A DNA stretch of 44,371 nucleotides, from the NCBI RefSeq assembly GCF_013166655.1, contig NZ_JABKCA010000047.1, positions 1-44,371 on the forward strand, given 5' to 3'. How positions within the stretch are numbered: the stretch's first letter is position 1; each line of letters starts with the position of its first letter. The notes beneath the pieces were generated by a model. That model saw only the letters and a list, made by a program, of their open reading frames with translations, ran no database searches and was not told the origin of the DNA. This DNA comes from Lentimicrobium sp. L6 (GTDB lineage: Bacteria > Bacteroidota > Bacteroidia > Bacteroidales > UBA12170). This document shows, in pieces, positions 7,970-16,797 of the stretch. A program made the translations under genes and the position numbers.

Positions 7970-8872
7970 GAAATTAACTTCCGCAGGCATCCCCGCTTTT
8001 AAGCTCCCATCGTTCTTACATTTTATCTTCAAGGCATAAACCAGATTCACTCTTTCTTTCTTGGTTTGAACGGTTTTTGGCGTAAACTCCGCTTGCTCTG
8101 CAATCCATGTTATTTCACCAACGAGACTAGTATTTGTAGTTTGATCATTATCAATGAGCACCTCTACTTTCTGACCTATCTTTAAATGTGGTAACTGATC
8201 ACCACTGACATAAACCTTTAAGCGAATATCGTTTAGTGCAGCAATGGTAAATAAGGGTTTTCCGGGAGCGGTGGTTTCTCCAGTCCTACTCAATTGAGTC
8301 AATACTTTTCCATCCACAGGGCAGGTGATGATACATTTAGAAATCTGGTATTCAATAGTGGCAATCTGACTATCAATAGCTTTTACTTGTGCAAACACAT
8401 TGGATTTTTTGACTTCCGTAGCTGATAGTTGAGCATTTATCAAATCTAGACTTCCCTGAACATCGTCTACTTGTTTTTGGGTTGCTGCTTTTTTAGCGAA
8501 CAATTGGTCTAGCCTTTTCTTGTTGACTAGAATATTTTCTTTTTGCTGTTTTTGCACTTTTATTTGCGCATCAATATCAGGTAGATTGGCCAATATCATA
8601 GTCTGTTGCGCTTTTAACTGCTCTTTTTGACAATGCAAATTCATGCTATCGATTTGTCCAATAATTTGCTCCGCTTTTAAGGTTTTACCCTCCTCAATAT
8701 CTAACCATAATATTCGCCCTTGACTTTCAGCAGATACAAAGGTTTTATCGAGTTCGAAGTTGCCATAAGCATCGGACTTCTTATTATTGTTTTGGCAAGA
8801 GGAAAGTAATGCCAAAGAAAGCATCAAAATCATCATAAAAGCACTGTCAAATTCGTAATTTATCTTTTTCAT
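7967..8872 (-). CDS. HlyD/YbhG-family periplasmic adaptor lipoprotein
   Basis: Membrane-fusion subunit that should bridge the inner-membrane ABC pump and the TolC-like channel. The signal sequence ends in a lipobox LLSSC with the acylated Cys at residue 26. A split biotinyl/lipoyl domain follows (QGRILWLDIEEGKTLKAEQ ~51-69, and CPVDGKVLTQLSRTGETTAPG further on), flanking a long coiled-coil hairpin (~75-185), then a beta-barrel domain (IRLKVYVSGDQLPHLKIGQ). At 301 aa it is near the family's usual ~330. It lies 3 bp after the TolC-family gene. Its stop codon lies within a heptamer repeat. Confidence 0.9.
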   Translation of the reverse strand: MKKINYEFDSAFMMILMLSLALLSSCQNNNKKSDAYGNFELDKTFVSAESQGRILWLDIEEGKTLKAEQIIGQIDSMNLHCQKEQLKAQQTMILANLPDIDAQIKVQKQQKENILVNKKRLDQLFAKKAATQKQVDDVQGSLDLINAQLSATEVKKSNVFAQVKAIDSQIATIEYQISKCIITCPVDGKVLTQLSRTGETTAPGKPLFTIAALNDIRLKVYVSGDQLPHLKIGQKVEVLIDNDQTTNTSLVGEITWIAEQAEFTPKTVQTKKERVNLVYALKIKCKNDGSLKAGMPAEVNF

Positions 8873-8875
8873 ATC

Positions 8876-10135
8876 TTATAATTTTCCGAGGATGTTCAAA
8901 TAATCTAATTTACTATTAATCAATTGTATTTCATGTATCTTCCTGTCGATTTCCGCCTGACTTAAGGTTTGTAATTCTTCAATATATGCTGAGGTAGTAA
9001 TCACCCCTTGATTCATCTGATGGCTGGCATTTTCTGCCACATTGGTTCTTAAGCGAATCACTTCTGGATCGGATTGTAAAACCACTTCCCATTTCTCAAT
9101 TTCAGCTCTCATCTGATTTAGCGCCATCTCTATATTTCTCTCAAAATCTTGCTTCTGACTTTCAATCACTTGAATATTTAAATCCATTATATGTTTCTGA
9201 TTATTATGCTTATTCCAGTTGAGTATCTTCCACTGGAAATTTAATCCCACCATCCAAAACTCAGAGAAATTATCAGAAAGATAATTGAATCCAGGGCGAC
9301 CATAACCACCTTGAGCAAATGCTGAAATTTTGGGTAGTTTTTGAGCATCAATCAAATTTTTAGAATACTCTAATTTATTTTGAGTTTCTAGCATATATTG
9401 GAATTCCAATCGACTTTGTTGCTGATCTTCAATTTGAGGCTGACTCAAGCTTAACTCTATCACACCATTGAGCTCTTGCCCCGTCAAGGTTTCTAAATTC
9501 TCGATTAAAGCTGCTCTTTTAATGGCAATCTCGTCCTTCTGTTGCTTGGCTTTAATGAGTTCGACTAGTATTCTATCAGCAGAAGTTTCTAAAATAGCAC
9601 CCTCCTCTATTAAGGCTTGCATTTCCTTCTGTTTTGCCTTAAGCCTTTTCTCATAGGAGTCGATGATTTTATTCTGCTCATCCAAAAGAACAACGGTAAC
9701 GAAGAGGTTTTTTACCTCATTTTTAATGTGATATAGATTCTGGTCCACCTCTAATTGTTCTAGAATCTGTTGCAATTCTTCTAGATTCTTTTGCTTCTGA
9801 TAAATTCCGCCTCTATAAATAACTTGATTTACGTCTAAAGTCATTTTATATTGGTCTTTACTCAATTCGGGAACATCCATATTAGGAATATCGAATGGAA
9901 GACTAATGACCTCATTCTGATAAGTCGCTCTTCCATTGAGTATGATCTGAGGAAGCAAATCCTTTTTATAATTCTCGACTTCAATTTGAGAATTTTCAGC
10001 TTTCAAAGCTTTCTGAGCATATACAGGATGATGAATCACCGCAAAGTCAAAACATTCTTGTAAACTTATCTGTTTTTGGGCAGACAAGTTAGAAACCACC
10101 ATGAAAGCTATAATTAGACTTAAAATTCGTTTCAT
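8876..10135 (-). CDS. TolC-family outer membrane efflux channel
   Basis: Outer-membrane exit duct of the tripartite pump, 419 aa. A signal peptide (MKRILSLIIAFMVVSNLSAQ) is followed by ISLQECFDFAVIHHP, the typical first helix of the OEP repeat, and by two long coiled-coil regions with short beta segments (INGLNFQWKILNW-type strand near 290-300). It is a normal length for the family. Second gene of the operon, 2 bp after the TetR gene and 3 bp before the adaptor gene, so the whole pump and its regulator are one transcript. Confidence 0.9.
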   Translation of the reverse strand: MKRILSLIIAFMVVSNLSAQKQISLQECFDFAVIHHPVYAQKALKAENSQIEVENYKKDLLPQIILNGRATYQNEVISLPFDIPNMDVPELSKDQYKMTLDVNQVIYRGGIYQKQKNLEELQQILEQLEVDQNLYHIKNEVKNLFVTVVLLDEQNKIIDSYEKRLKAKQKEMQALIEEGAILETSADRILVELIKAKQQKDEIAIKRAALIENLETLTGQELNGVIELSLSQPQIEDQQQSRLEFQYMLETQNKLEYSKNLIDAQKLPKISAFAQGGYGRPGFNYLSDNFSEFWMVGLNFQWKILNWNKHNNQKHIMDLNIQVIESQKQDFERNIEMALNQMRAEIEKWEVVLQSDPEVIRLRTNVAENASHQMNQGVITTSAYIEELQTLSQAEIDRKIHEIQLINSKLDYLNILGKL

Positions 10136-10137
10136 AT

Positions 10138-10752
10138 TTATTTGGTTTTTATACTATTAATGACAAAATCAGCAACATTTGTTCTCCTTTCCTTAAGGAA
10201 AGTTTTATACTCTTCCTTATTTCCCTTAAACAATACTCCTGTCACCATAGGTCTAGCCACCACAGGAAAAATACATAAAGAAATCACATTGACTATTAAA
10301 TGCTTTGGTGAAATATTGATTATCCTCCCTTTTTCAATTTCGGCATCAATATCATCCAGTATAAATTGAATATCAATATCCAAATCTGCAATGGTTTGTA
10401 TTAATTGCTCAGGACGATGATTGAGTTCATGGATGACAAAACCAGGGAGATGAGGATTCTTTTCAATAATATTTAAATAACTTTCCACAAAAACGTGAAG
10501 CCTATCGAAAAAATCGCCTTCAGTTTTAAATGACTTAATGAGATTAGGTAGTAGGGCTTTAATTGCAGTTCTAAATACAATGGAAAACAGTTTCTCTTTG
10601 CTGCGATAATAATAATGAAGTAAGGCTTTATTAATTCCAGCCTCATCGGCAATTTGTTGCATTCTTGCTCCTGCCATTCCATTTTCTATGAAAACTTTTT
10701 CTGCAGCCTCCACTATTTTGCATTCTGTATTGATGTCTTTTTTGCTCACCAT
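10138..10752 (-). CDS. TetR/AcrR-family transcriptional regulator of the efflux operon
   Basis: A 204-aa regulator. The N-terminal HTH (~11-57) is textbook: KIVEAAEKVFIENG, then MQQIADEAGINKALLHYYY, then RSKEKLF. The C-terminal ligand domain is helical and divergent. It is the first gene of the efflux operon, the same partnership as CecR (YbiH) with YbhGFSR in E. coli. A palindrome at 10782-10799, placed just after the predicted transcription start, is the likely operator, so self-repression of the entire operon is expected. Ligand unknown. Confidence 0.9.
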   Translation of the reverse strand: MVSKKDINTECKIVEAAEKVFIENGMAGARMQQIADEAGINKALLHYYYRSKEKLFSIVFRTAIKALLPNLIKSFKTEGDFFDRLHVFVESYLNIIEKNPHLPGFVIHELNHRPEQLIQTIADLDIDIQFILDDIDAEIEKGRIINISPKHLIVNVISLCIFPVVARPMVTGVLFKGNKEEYKTFLKERRTNVADFVINSIKTK

Positions 10753-10781
10753 CTTGATTCAAATTATATTTTACCATTTGA

Positions 10782-10799
10782 TTTAACCATTTGGTTAAA
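10782..10799. promoter_or_regulatory. Palindromic operator of the TetR-controlled efflux operon
   Basis: Perfect 8-bp inverted repeat TTTAACCA / TGGTTAAA with the 2-bp spacer TT. It lies about 30 bp before the TetR start codon and immediately downstream of the predicted transcription start. ACCATTTG also occurs as a direct repeat (10773-10780 and 10787-10794). Size and position are typical for TetR-family operators; binding is inferred. Confidence 0.65.
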
Positions 10800-10807
10800 C
10801 TAGTTGG

Positions 10808-10839
10808 CAAATATATGCAAATTGATATTAGGAAGTCAA
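10808..10839 (-). promoter_or_regulatory. Promoter of the efflux operon
   Basis: On the minus strand the -7 element TATATTTG (10815-10808) is preceded, after 21 nt, by a -33 TTG (10839-10837). Both elements and the spacing match the Bacteroidota sigma-A consensus. Transcription would start near 10802, directly in front of the palindrome. Confidence 0.65.
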
Positions 10840-11004
10840 GTTTTTATTGAATATTTTTCTATCCGACTGATTTAATGCATATTAAAACCAACCTAATGAA
10901 TATTAGTATTTCCTATTTATCCTAAGATTTGAAGCAATCCCTCATAATTAAGGAAATAGCAAAGTATTTTTTATATGGTAGAAAGAATGGCTAAGAAAAT
11001 GGCA

Positions 11005-14000
11005 TTAGACCTTTCGCCCAATAATCACCACATTAGAATTCATTTTGGTATGGTCGATGAGTTCAACTTGTAGACCAAGTGATTCGAGTAAGGAAATCCT
11101 ATCGCTAGCAGTACCAAAGTATAATTGTTTGTTATCGTCTTTGGTTTTATTAAAGCCAAAGAATTTGGTAGATTGCCATTCACTGAACTTGGTTCCTCTG
11201 TGTTTCTTCTCAAGACTGGTATCTGCATCACGAATGATAATCATTCCTCCTTGATTTAAATGGGCAACAGATTCCTTAATCACATATTCTTGCTCATCTT
11301 CAGGAATATAATGAAGCACATCGGCTAAAACATAGACATCAGCATTCTGGAATTTCCAATGGTTTAAATCTGCTGACTCAAACTCCACTTGTCCATCTAA
11401 AAATTGCTTTCTCGCACTATTATTTTGAGCCACTTGAATTTTATCTTCATCATAATCTACTCCCAGCACACTCCTCTTATTGGAAAGCATCATGAGCATA
11501 TAATCCAACATGCCGTTACCACAACCCAAATCGATGATATGTGCCTCTTGAGGAATCACTTCATTAAAGAACTCGTAATTCTTTTCAAAATTCATCTTAA
11601 TCTTCACATACCATTCTAGAACCGGTCCTTTATAGATATAATTCATATCCACACGTTTGCGCATATAATTTGGTGTGATTACTTCATTTGCAATCTCCTC
11701 TAATTGATCTTGATACCAAGACCTGAATTTCTTAGAACGCTGCACATACCCTTCTCCAAATCGCTTATCATCAAGAGCTATCCTATCTCCCACTTTCACA
11801 TCTATTCTACCACTCTTCAGAAAAGGTTCTCCTTTGGTGATACAATGCCCAGGCCCGTGCAGAATAATAGGTAATACATCCAAATTTAATTGCTCAGCTA
11901 GGTAAAAAGCTCCTTTATGAAAACGGCCTATTTTTCCTGTAGCAGAGCGAGTTCCTTCTGGGAAAATCATGATAGAATAACCTTCGTCTGTCTTTTTCTT
12001 CAATAAATCTACATGGGCATGGAGATGGTCGAGAATGGGATAAAAATCAGCCATTTTCACAATGAATCCATAGAAGAAATTCCTTTGTACCCAGTCATTG
12101 GTCAGCAATATCATTTTAGGATGCAACATGAGCATCAACATGATATCGATATGGCTTTGATGGTTGCTTATAATAACTGCAGGCTCCTCAAACTTTTTCT
12201 TATCGAAGCCCATCACATTTTTCTTCACATTAAACATGATATAAATCATGATTCTACTCGTAATGACCAATAGCTTATGAAACCACAACCTTGTACGCTT
12301 ACTCTTGCCTCCTGTTAGAATGATCAAAAAGAAACCAGCAATGGTATTAAACAAACTCCCTATGGTAAAAACCAAAAGAGCAATAATAGAGCCCAATAGA
12401 TTCAATGCAGTAACCGGAACCAATCTTCGCTGTCCTTTTTTCACATTGATCAGCCAATAGAATAGCAAAGGCTGCAAACTGAAACTCAATATAAATACAC
12501 TCGACAAACCGATGATAGTCACAAAAGCCATGGATTGTAACGCAGGATGCTTAGCAAAAAGCAGAACTCCAATTCCAACCATACTAGTCACTGTCGAAAA
12601 TAGAATACTGGTTTTAAAAGAGTCTAATTTCTCTTCTCCATATTTATATTCCTGCATTAAACCACGTGTGATAAAAATGCAATAATCTATCCCTAAACCA
12701 AAAACGAAGGTGCTGATAATAATATTTACGATATTGAATTCTAACCCTAAAAGAGCCATGAGTCCAGTAGTCCAAATCCAACTCAAAGCCAAAGGTAAAT
12801 AGGTAATGACTGCTAATTCAATTCTCCCAAAACTCATCCAGATAATTAAGAAAACCAGTAATAAAGTTAAATTGACCAACCACTGAAAATCATCTTGTAA
12901 TTGCTTGACGAATTGAGTAGTAAGATATTCTTTATCAATAATATAAATGCCTTCGTGAGATTGCTGATCTAAAACGTCATGCAATTTATGTTTATTCTCT
13001 GAACTTGTTTTTATTTGAGTGATGGCCATAGGCATTTCGGCTGTCCCCTGAAGAAACTCACTTAAAAATGCTTCTTTAATCAAATGGGTATCTGACTCTG
13101 AAATACTGACAAAATCAGAATGAAACCAATTCTTAAATCGATCAAAACTTCCAGCCCTAAAGCCATAGTTGTTTTCTATATCCTCTAATTGGCTGAGCAG
13201 AATCTTCTGTTTATCAAATGTCCAATAGGCTTTCCATTTTTCTATTTTCTCATTCTGCAGCTTTTTAGAAGGTAATATGGATGAAACCGAAGTAAAGTTC
13301 ATCACCAAGTCTTTATCTATATTCGACAAACGATTTTCGAAAGCTTCGTTTTTCTGAAGAACGGATTCTAAATCATCTCCTAAGGCCACCACATATATAT
13401 TCCTCTGACTCAGTTTTGTGATCTCATTCAGATGTCGCTCGGCATTTCTGGTCATGGCCTCCATGAAATTGATTTCATTCATATCGCCCTGAAATTTAAC
13501 TTCTTTAGAGAAATAGTAAAAAACAGGAGATAAAATGAGGATGGCTAGGATCAAAAAAGTCTTCTGGTGAAAAGGGTAAATAGAAATATAGTTGACGAGT
13601 CTTTGAACAAGGTTGAGCTTCACTTCTTTTTTCTCTTCTCCCTTCTTCTTCTCTTTCAAAATTAAAGGAATAAAAACGAGGGAAAACAAAGCTGAAAAAA
13701 TTATACTAAGCCCTGCAAACCAACCCATATCTTGCAATGCTGGAGCGGAGACTACTAGTAATCCAAGAAATGCTGTTGCTGTAGTAGCTGCACTTATCAA
13801 AATGGGTTCACTTACATCTTCCAATACTTTCTTAATGGAATTGGTTTTCTGAAAGTGAGTAAAAATATGTAAAACATAGTCGATACTAATCCCCACCAAT
13901 ACAGAACCCAGACCTAATGCAATGGCTGATATTTCCCCTTTTAGTAAATACAATACCGCCATACTTGTAATGACTGCTAAAGCAGCTGGTAAAAAGATAA

Positions 14001-14886
14001 TGAGATACAGTCGTTTGCTTTTATAGAAAAAGGCAATCAACAAAACCACCATCACCAAAGCCATACTCACGGTTAAAATGATGTCTTTTTTAATTTGCTC
14101 TGCATTTCCAGCTGCTACCACAGGTGCACCAAAATACTCAGCTATTATCCTCCCCTCAAACTGCTCTTCAAGCTCTTGAATATAGCTTTCTATTTCTAGA
14201 ACCATTTTTGCATTCTGTGCTGTTTCTGAAGAACTAGCTATTGGAGTAAGAAAGAATAATAAATGCTTTTTGTCCTGAGTGAACAGATATCCTTTATCAA
14301 TACTAATTTCTTGATCTATTTGAAAACCTTTTAAACGCTCTAGCGCTTTTAAACTCAAACCTGCTGGATCTTCAATAACCAACTTTTTAAGAAATACGGA
14401 AGCAGGGCTCAATAAACTCTTATACTTTTTTTTGAATGAGGATTGAAAGCGACCTTGCGTTATCAAAGTGTCAAAATAAGCATAATCAGAATCCTCTAAA
14501 AGAAAAGGTAAATTTCTTAATACATAGCTACTCACTTGGTCTATAGACTGATTCTCAATATTCAGTCTGATTTCTTTAATACGCGCTGAGGAGGCTAATG
14601 AATCGGATAATTGCTTGGCAAACTTAATCAGCTCGTTTTGTTGAATTTCTGAAGTATCACTTAAATAAATATTGAAAAACAGTCTATCGCTGAGGTTAAT
14701 ATGCGCTAAGATATCATTCAGTTGATCAGCATTTTCTGACTTGGGTAAAATAGCCCGTGCATCTTCTGATAATTTCAATTGAAATGCCCCAAAACCAAGA
14801 GCTAGAAAAAACAAAATAGTTATCAAACCATATAATACTGGGCGACGGCGAAAAGCTTTTTGAAAACCAAAGAAAAATCTATTCAT
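11005..14886 (-). CDS. Trifunctional fusion: MMPL/RND exporter - PlsC acyltransferase - SAM methyltransferase
   Basis: A 1293-residue inner-membrane protein. Residues 1-~810 form an MMPL/RND exporter: a first TM (~17-37), an extracytoplasmic loop to ~265, then TM groups, repeated once. Each half has the conserved glycine/aspartate segment (GISIDYVLHI and GLGIDYCIFI). Residues ~890-1050 are a PlsC-type acyltransferase with NHQSHID (HX4D, ~908) and FPEGTRS (~975). Residues ~1100-1290 are a class I methyltransferase with DLGCGNG (~1117) and VLADVLHYIPEDEQ. Export of an acylated, methylated lipid or polyene-like product is plausible: exporter, acyltransferase and methyltransferase genes occur together in aryl-polyene/flexirubin clusters. 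No other pathway gene is adjacent, however, so the product is unknown. No frameshift is visible. Confidence 0.85.
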   Translation of the reverse strand: MNRFFFGFQKAFRRRPVLYGLITILFFLALGFGAFQLKLSEDARAILPKSENADQLNDILAHINLSDRLFFNIYLSDTSEIQQNELIKFAKQLSDSLASSARIKEIRLNIENQSIDQVSSYVLRNLPFLLEDSDYAYFDTLITQGRFQSSFKKKYKSLLSPASVFLKKLVIEDPAGLSLKALERLKGFQIDQEISIDKGYLFTQDKKHLLFFLTPIASSSETAQNAKMVLEIESYIQELEEQFEGRIIAEYFGAPVVAAGNAEQIKKDIILTVSMALVMVVLLIAFFYKSKRLYLIIFLPAALAVITSMAVLYLLKGEISAIALGLGSVLVGISIDYVLHIFTHFQKTNSIKKVLEDVSEPILISAATTATAFLGLLVVSAPALQDMGWFAGLSIIFSALFSLVFIPLILKEKKKGEEKKEVKLNLVQRLVNYISIYPFHQKTFLILAILILSPVFYYFSKEVKFQGDMNEINFMEAMTRNAERHLNEITKLSQRNIYVVALGDDLESVLQKNEAFENRLSNIDKDLVMNFTSVSSILPSKKLQNEKIEKWKAYWTFDKQKILLSQLEDIENNYGFRAGSFDRFKNWFHSDFVSISESDTHLIKEAFLSEFLQGTAEMPMAITQIKTSSENKHKLHDVLDQQSHEGIYIIDKEYLTTQFVKQLQDDFQWLVNLTLLLVFLIIWMSFGRIELAVITYLPLALSWIWTTGLMALLGLEFNIVNIIISTFVFGLGIDYCIFITRGLMQEYKYGEEKLDSFKTSILFSTVTSMVGIGVLLFAKHPALQSMAFVTIIGLSSVFILSFSLQPLLFYWLINVKKGQRRLVPVTALNLLGSIIALLVFTIGSLFNTIAGFFLIILTGGKSKRTRLWFHKLLVITSRIMIYIMFNVKKNVMGFDKKKFEEPAVIISNHQSHIDIMLMLMLHPKMILLTNDWVQRNFFYGFIVKMADFYPILDHLHAHVDLLKKKTDEGYSIMIFPEGTRSATGKIGRFHKGAFYLAEQLNLDVLPIILHGPGHCITKGEPFLKSGRIDVKVGDRIALDDKRFGEGYVQRSKKFRSWYQDQLEEIANEVITPNYMRKRVDMNYIYKGPVLEWYVKIKMNFEKNYEFFNEVIPQEAHIIDLGCGNGMLDYMLMMLSNKRSVLGVDYDEDKIQVAQNNSARKQFLDGQVEFESADLNHWKFQNADVYVLADVLHYIPEDEQEYVIKESVAHLNQGGMIIIRDADTSLEKKHRGTKFSEWQSTKFFGFNKTKDDNKQLYFGTASDRISLLESLGLQVELIDHTKMNSNVVIIGRKV

Positions 14887-14908
14887 TCTACCTTTTTAGT
14901 GGAAAGAG

Positions 14909-14916
14909 CAAAGATA
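14909..14916 (-). promoter_or_regulatory. Putative -7 element (TATCTTTG) for the exporter fusion gene
   Basis: Consensus TAnnTTTG on the minus strand, 22 nt before the ATG at 14886. No clear -33 TTG. The remaining upstream DNA (14917-15127) shows no gene. Confidence 0.45.
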
Positions 14917-15127
14917 AAAACTTAGGAGACTTTCTAAACCTTTAAAATTAAAAAAAGTGTAGCATCTAAGAATGGATGGGACCCATAAAAGACATTTAAG
15001 AATATATAAGAAAAAACAAAGACTTATATGACCTTATATACCATAATATGGTCAAAAGCCACAGAAACAAATTAATAGATAAAAAGAGAGTATGAATAAG
15101 AAGATACACTACGTTTGTTCAGAAAAA

Positions 15128-15400
15128 CTAATCAATAGCCACAGTTAAATCACGATCTGACATTTCTCTAAACGAAGGCTTTAACTCATTATAGCTACCC
15201 GATTTCACTTGGCATTTACCTTTATGATGAACGATTAAGGCACATTGCTCAGCTTGCAAAGGATCATGTTCACAAACATCTATTAATGTTTCTATTACAA
15301 AATCGAAGGTATTATGATCGTCATTAAAAAGAATTAAGGATTTATTCTCTTCTAATAACTCACTGGATTCATAATCAAATTGATGTTGTTCTTGACTCAT
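15128..15400 (-). CDS. clpS: ATP-dependent Clp protease adaptor ClpS
   Basis: Adaptor that hands N-degron substrates to the ClpAP/ClpCP protease. The core LILFNDDHNTFDFVIETLI is the ClpS signature (NDD plus the helix that forms the N-degron pocket), followed by AEQCALIVHHKGKCQVKSG and a final strand LTVAID. Frames open further upstream, to 15439, but a -7 element covers 15437-15444, so that start lies inside the promoter. The Met at 15400 gives a 90-residue protein of standard length; Met at 15424 is also possible. Monocistronic and divergent from the Nudix gene. Confidence 0.88.
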   Translation of the reverse strand: MSQEQHQFDYESSELLEENKSLILFNDDHNTFDFVIETLIDVCEHDPLQAEQCALIVHHKGKCQVKSGSYNELKPSFREMSDRDLTVAID

Positions 15401-15436
15401 AAAAATACAATTATTATTTCTCATATTATAATGGCG

Positions 15437-15444
15437 CAAAGATA
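15437..15444 (-). promoter_or_regulatory. Putative -7 element (TATCTTTG) for clpS
   Basis: Consensus TAnnTTTG on the minus strand. It overlaps the most upstream possible start codon and therefore decides for a downstream start. Confidence 0.5.
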
Positions 15445-15517
15445 AGCATAAGATGTTTCTGTCTAAACTATTTTAAATTTTTTACGAAATAATAATCTTA
15501 TGAGTTTCCTCTTTTTC

Positions 15518-15525
15518 TATTTTTG
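15518..15525 (+). promoter_or_regulatory. Putative -7 element (TATTTTTG) for the Nudix gene
   Basis: Consensus TAnnTTTG ending 4 nt before the ATG at 15530, the same distance as at lplA. It lies inside the longer open frame that begins at 15500 and argues against that start. Confidence 0.45.
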
Positions 15526-15529
15526 CCAA

Positions 15530-16201
15530 ATGAATAGAAATGCAGATAGCTGGACTCTAGAATTAAAGAAGCTACTTGAAAATCCACTTCCTGGATCCAA
15601 GGCACATACACGTGTGGCTCCTATCGACAGAATCGAAGGTTTGGAAAATAGAGATTGGCCCTTAGATGCCAAGCGCAGCGCCGTTACTTTTCTATTATTT
15701 CCAAAGGACGGAAAGATTCATACATTATTCATGAAGAGACCCGAGTATCCTGGTGTTCACAGCGGACAAGTATCCTTACCTGGTGGTCAAAAAGAAAAAA
15801 CCGACAAAAACCTACTAGAAACAGCCCTCAGAGAATATGGCGAAGAAACTGGAGTCATTTTAGAGGAGAGCAATTATATGGCTCCCCTCTCCGAACTCTA
15901 TATTCCTCCTTCCAACTTTTTGGTTCAGCCTTTTGTTGCTTTTGTAAACGAGCTGGATGAGTTATTTCCTGATAAGACCGAAGTAGAGTCTTTACATCTA
16001 GTGGCATTGGAGGATTTATTTAAAAAAGAAAAATTCACCACCGAGGAAATCCTAATTCGTAATAGAGAGAAAAAAAACATGAGCATAAAAGCCCCATGTT
16101 ATATGATTAATGGACTCAAAATTTGGGGAGCCACTGCCATGATGATTAGTGAACTTCAAATGATTTTTGAGGAAGGTAACATTGACTTAACTATTTCCTA
16201 A
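15530..16201 (+). CDS. Nudix hydrolase, CoA pyrophosphatase (NudL)-like
   Basis: Predicted Mg2+-dependent pyrophosphatase, probably cleaving CoA or acyl-CoA to 4'-phosphopantetheine and 3',5'-ADP. The Nudix box is intact: LPGG, then ETALREYGEETGV at ~100-112. The upstream VTFLLFPKDG and GVHSGQVSLPGG segments are typical of the NudL group (UPF0035). With the ATG at 15530 it has 223 aa, close to NudL relatives; the frame opens 10 codons earlier, but those codons overlap a promoter element. It is convergent with the OsmC gene, with a shared hairpin terminator between them. Substrate assignment is by family only. Confidence 0.82.
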   Translation: MNRNADSWTLELKKLLENPLPGSKAHTRVAPIDRIEGLENRDWPLDAKRSAVTFLLFPKDGKIHTLFMKRPEYPGVHSGQVSLPGGQKEKTDKNLLETALREYGEETGVILEESNYMAPLSELYIPPSNFLVQPFVAFVNELDELFPDKTEVESLHLVALEDLFKKEKFTTEEILIRNREKKNMSIKAPCYMINGLKIWGATAMMISELQMIFEEGNIDLTIS

Positions 16202-16211
16202 AAACAAAAAA

Positions 16212-16252
16212 AGAGACAACATTTATTAATGTTATCTCTTCATTTTTTGTTT
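16212..16252. terminator. Bidirectional terminator between the Nudix and OsmC genes
   Basis: A 12-bp stem AGAGACAACATT (16212-16223) / AATGTTATCTCT (16228-16239), one mismatch, loop TATT. A T-rich tract follows on the plus strand, and an A-rich tract precedes it, which serves the minus strand. Confidence 0.8.
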
Positions 16253-16261
16253 TATGTTCTA

Positions 16262-16678
16262 TTACTCCACTACCACAATCTTGTGATCAATAGAAGCAAA
16301 CTTACGATACATATCACTTACACCACAATATCTTTCTTGTGAAAGATTAACTGCTTTTTCCAATTTTGCCATAGGTAGGTCTTTTCCTTTGAAGGTATAA
16401 ACGATAGTAAACGCGTCAAAATATTTAGGATGTTCTGTGGTTAAATTTGCTTCCACATCAATGCTAAAGTCCTCTAATTCTACTCTCATTTTTGTTAGCA
16501 TGGAAACTACATCCATACCGGTACAACCTGCTAGTGCAACTAGCATCAATGGTTTTGGCTTAGGGCCTTTATTCTCTCCTCCCACTGATGGGTCGGCATC
16601 TATTATGATCTTATGTCCATCTAAATCCGCTTCGAAAGACATTCTTTTAGTCCATTTTACAGTTGTTTTTGCGCTCAT
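16262..16678 (-). CDS. OsmC-family thiol peroxidase-like protein
   Basis: 138 aa, OsmC/YhfA type. Family members reduce organic hydroperoxides through two cysteines: here C52 in ALAGCTGMDV and C118 in QERYCGV, the expected pair. GENKGPKPKPLMLVALAGC is the conserved helix entry. The form with CTGMDVV belongs to the YhfA-like branch, for which physiological substrates are not settled. Cytoplasmic, no signal peptide. It has its own good promoter at 16722-16754 and is separated from the ThiS-like gene by 119 bp, so it need not belong to that operon. Confidence 0.88.
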   Translation of the reverse strand: MSAKTTVKWTKRMSFEADLDGHKIIIDADPSVGGENKGPKPKPLMLVALAGCTGMDVVSMLTKMRVELEDFSIDVEANLTTEHPKYFDAFTIVYTFKGKDLPMAKLEKAVNLSQERYCGVSDMYRKFASIDHKIVVVE

Positions 16679-16721
16679 TATAATGTGTTTTTATGTTTAC
16701 TTTATATTTAGTTTCTAGTGG

Positions 16722-16754
16722 CAAATATAATACATATAGATAAATCATCACAAA
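16722..16754 (-). promoter_or_regulatory. Promoter of the OsmC gene
   Basis: On the minus strand the -33 TTTG (16754-16751), a 21-nt spacer and the -7 TATATTTG (16729-16722) give a full Bacteroidota-type promoter, with the start codon 43 nt further on. Confidence 0.65.
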
Positions 16755-16797
16755 TTTAACAGCTTATTCATATTTAGCGTATTCTCGCAAAGAACAA

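Noticed and set aside
15042-15054. ACCATA-A-TATGGT palindrome between the exporter fusion and clpS genes
   Set aside because: It is short, in A+T-rich DNA and far from the identified -7 elements; likely chance.
15655-15960. 101-residue frame inside the Nudix gene
   Set aside because: It overlaps the Nudix box in another frame; the Nudix reading has clear homology.
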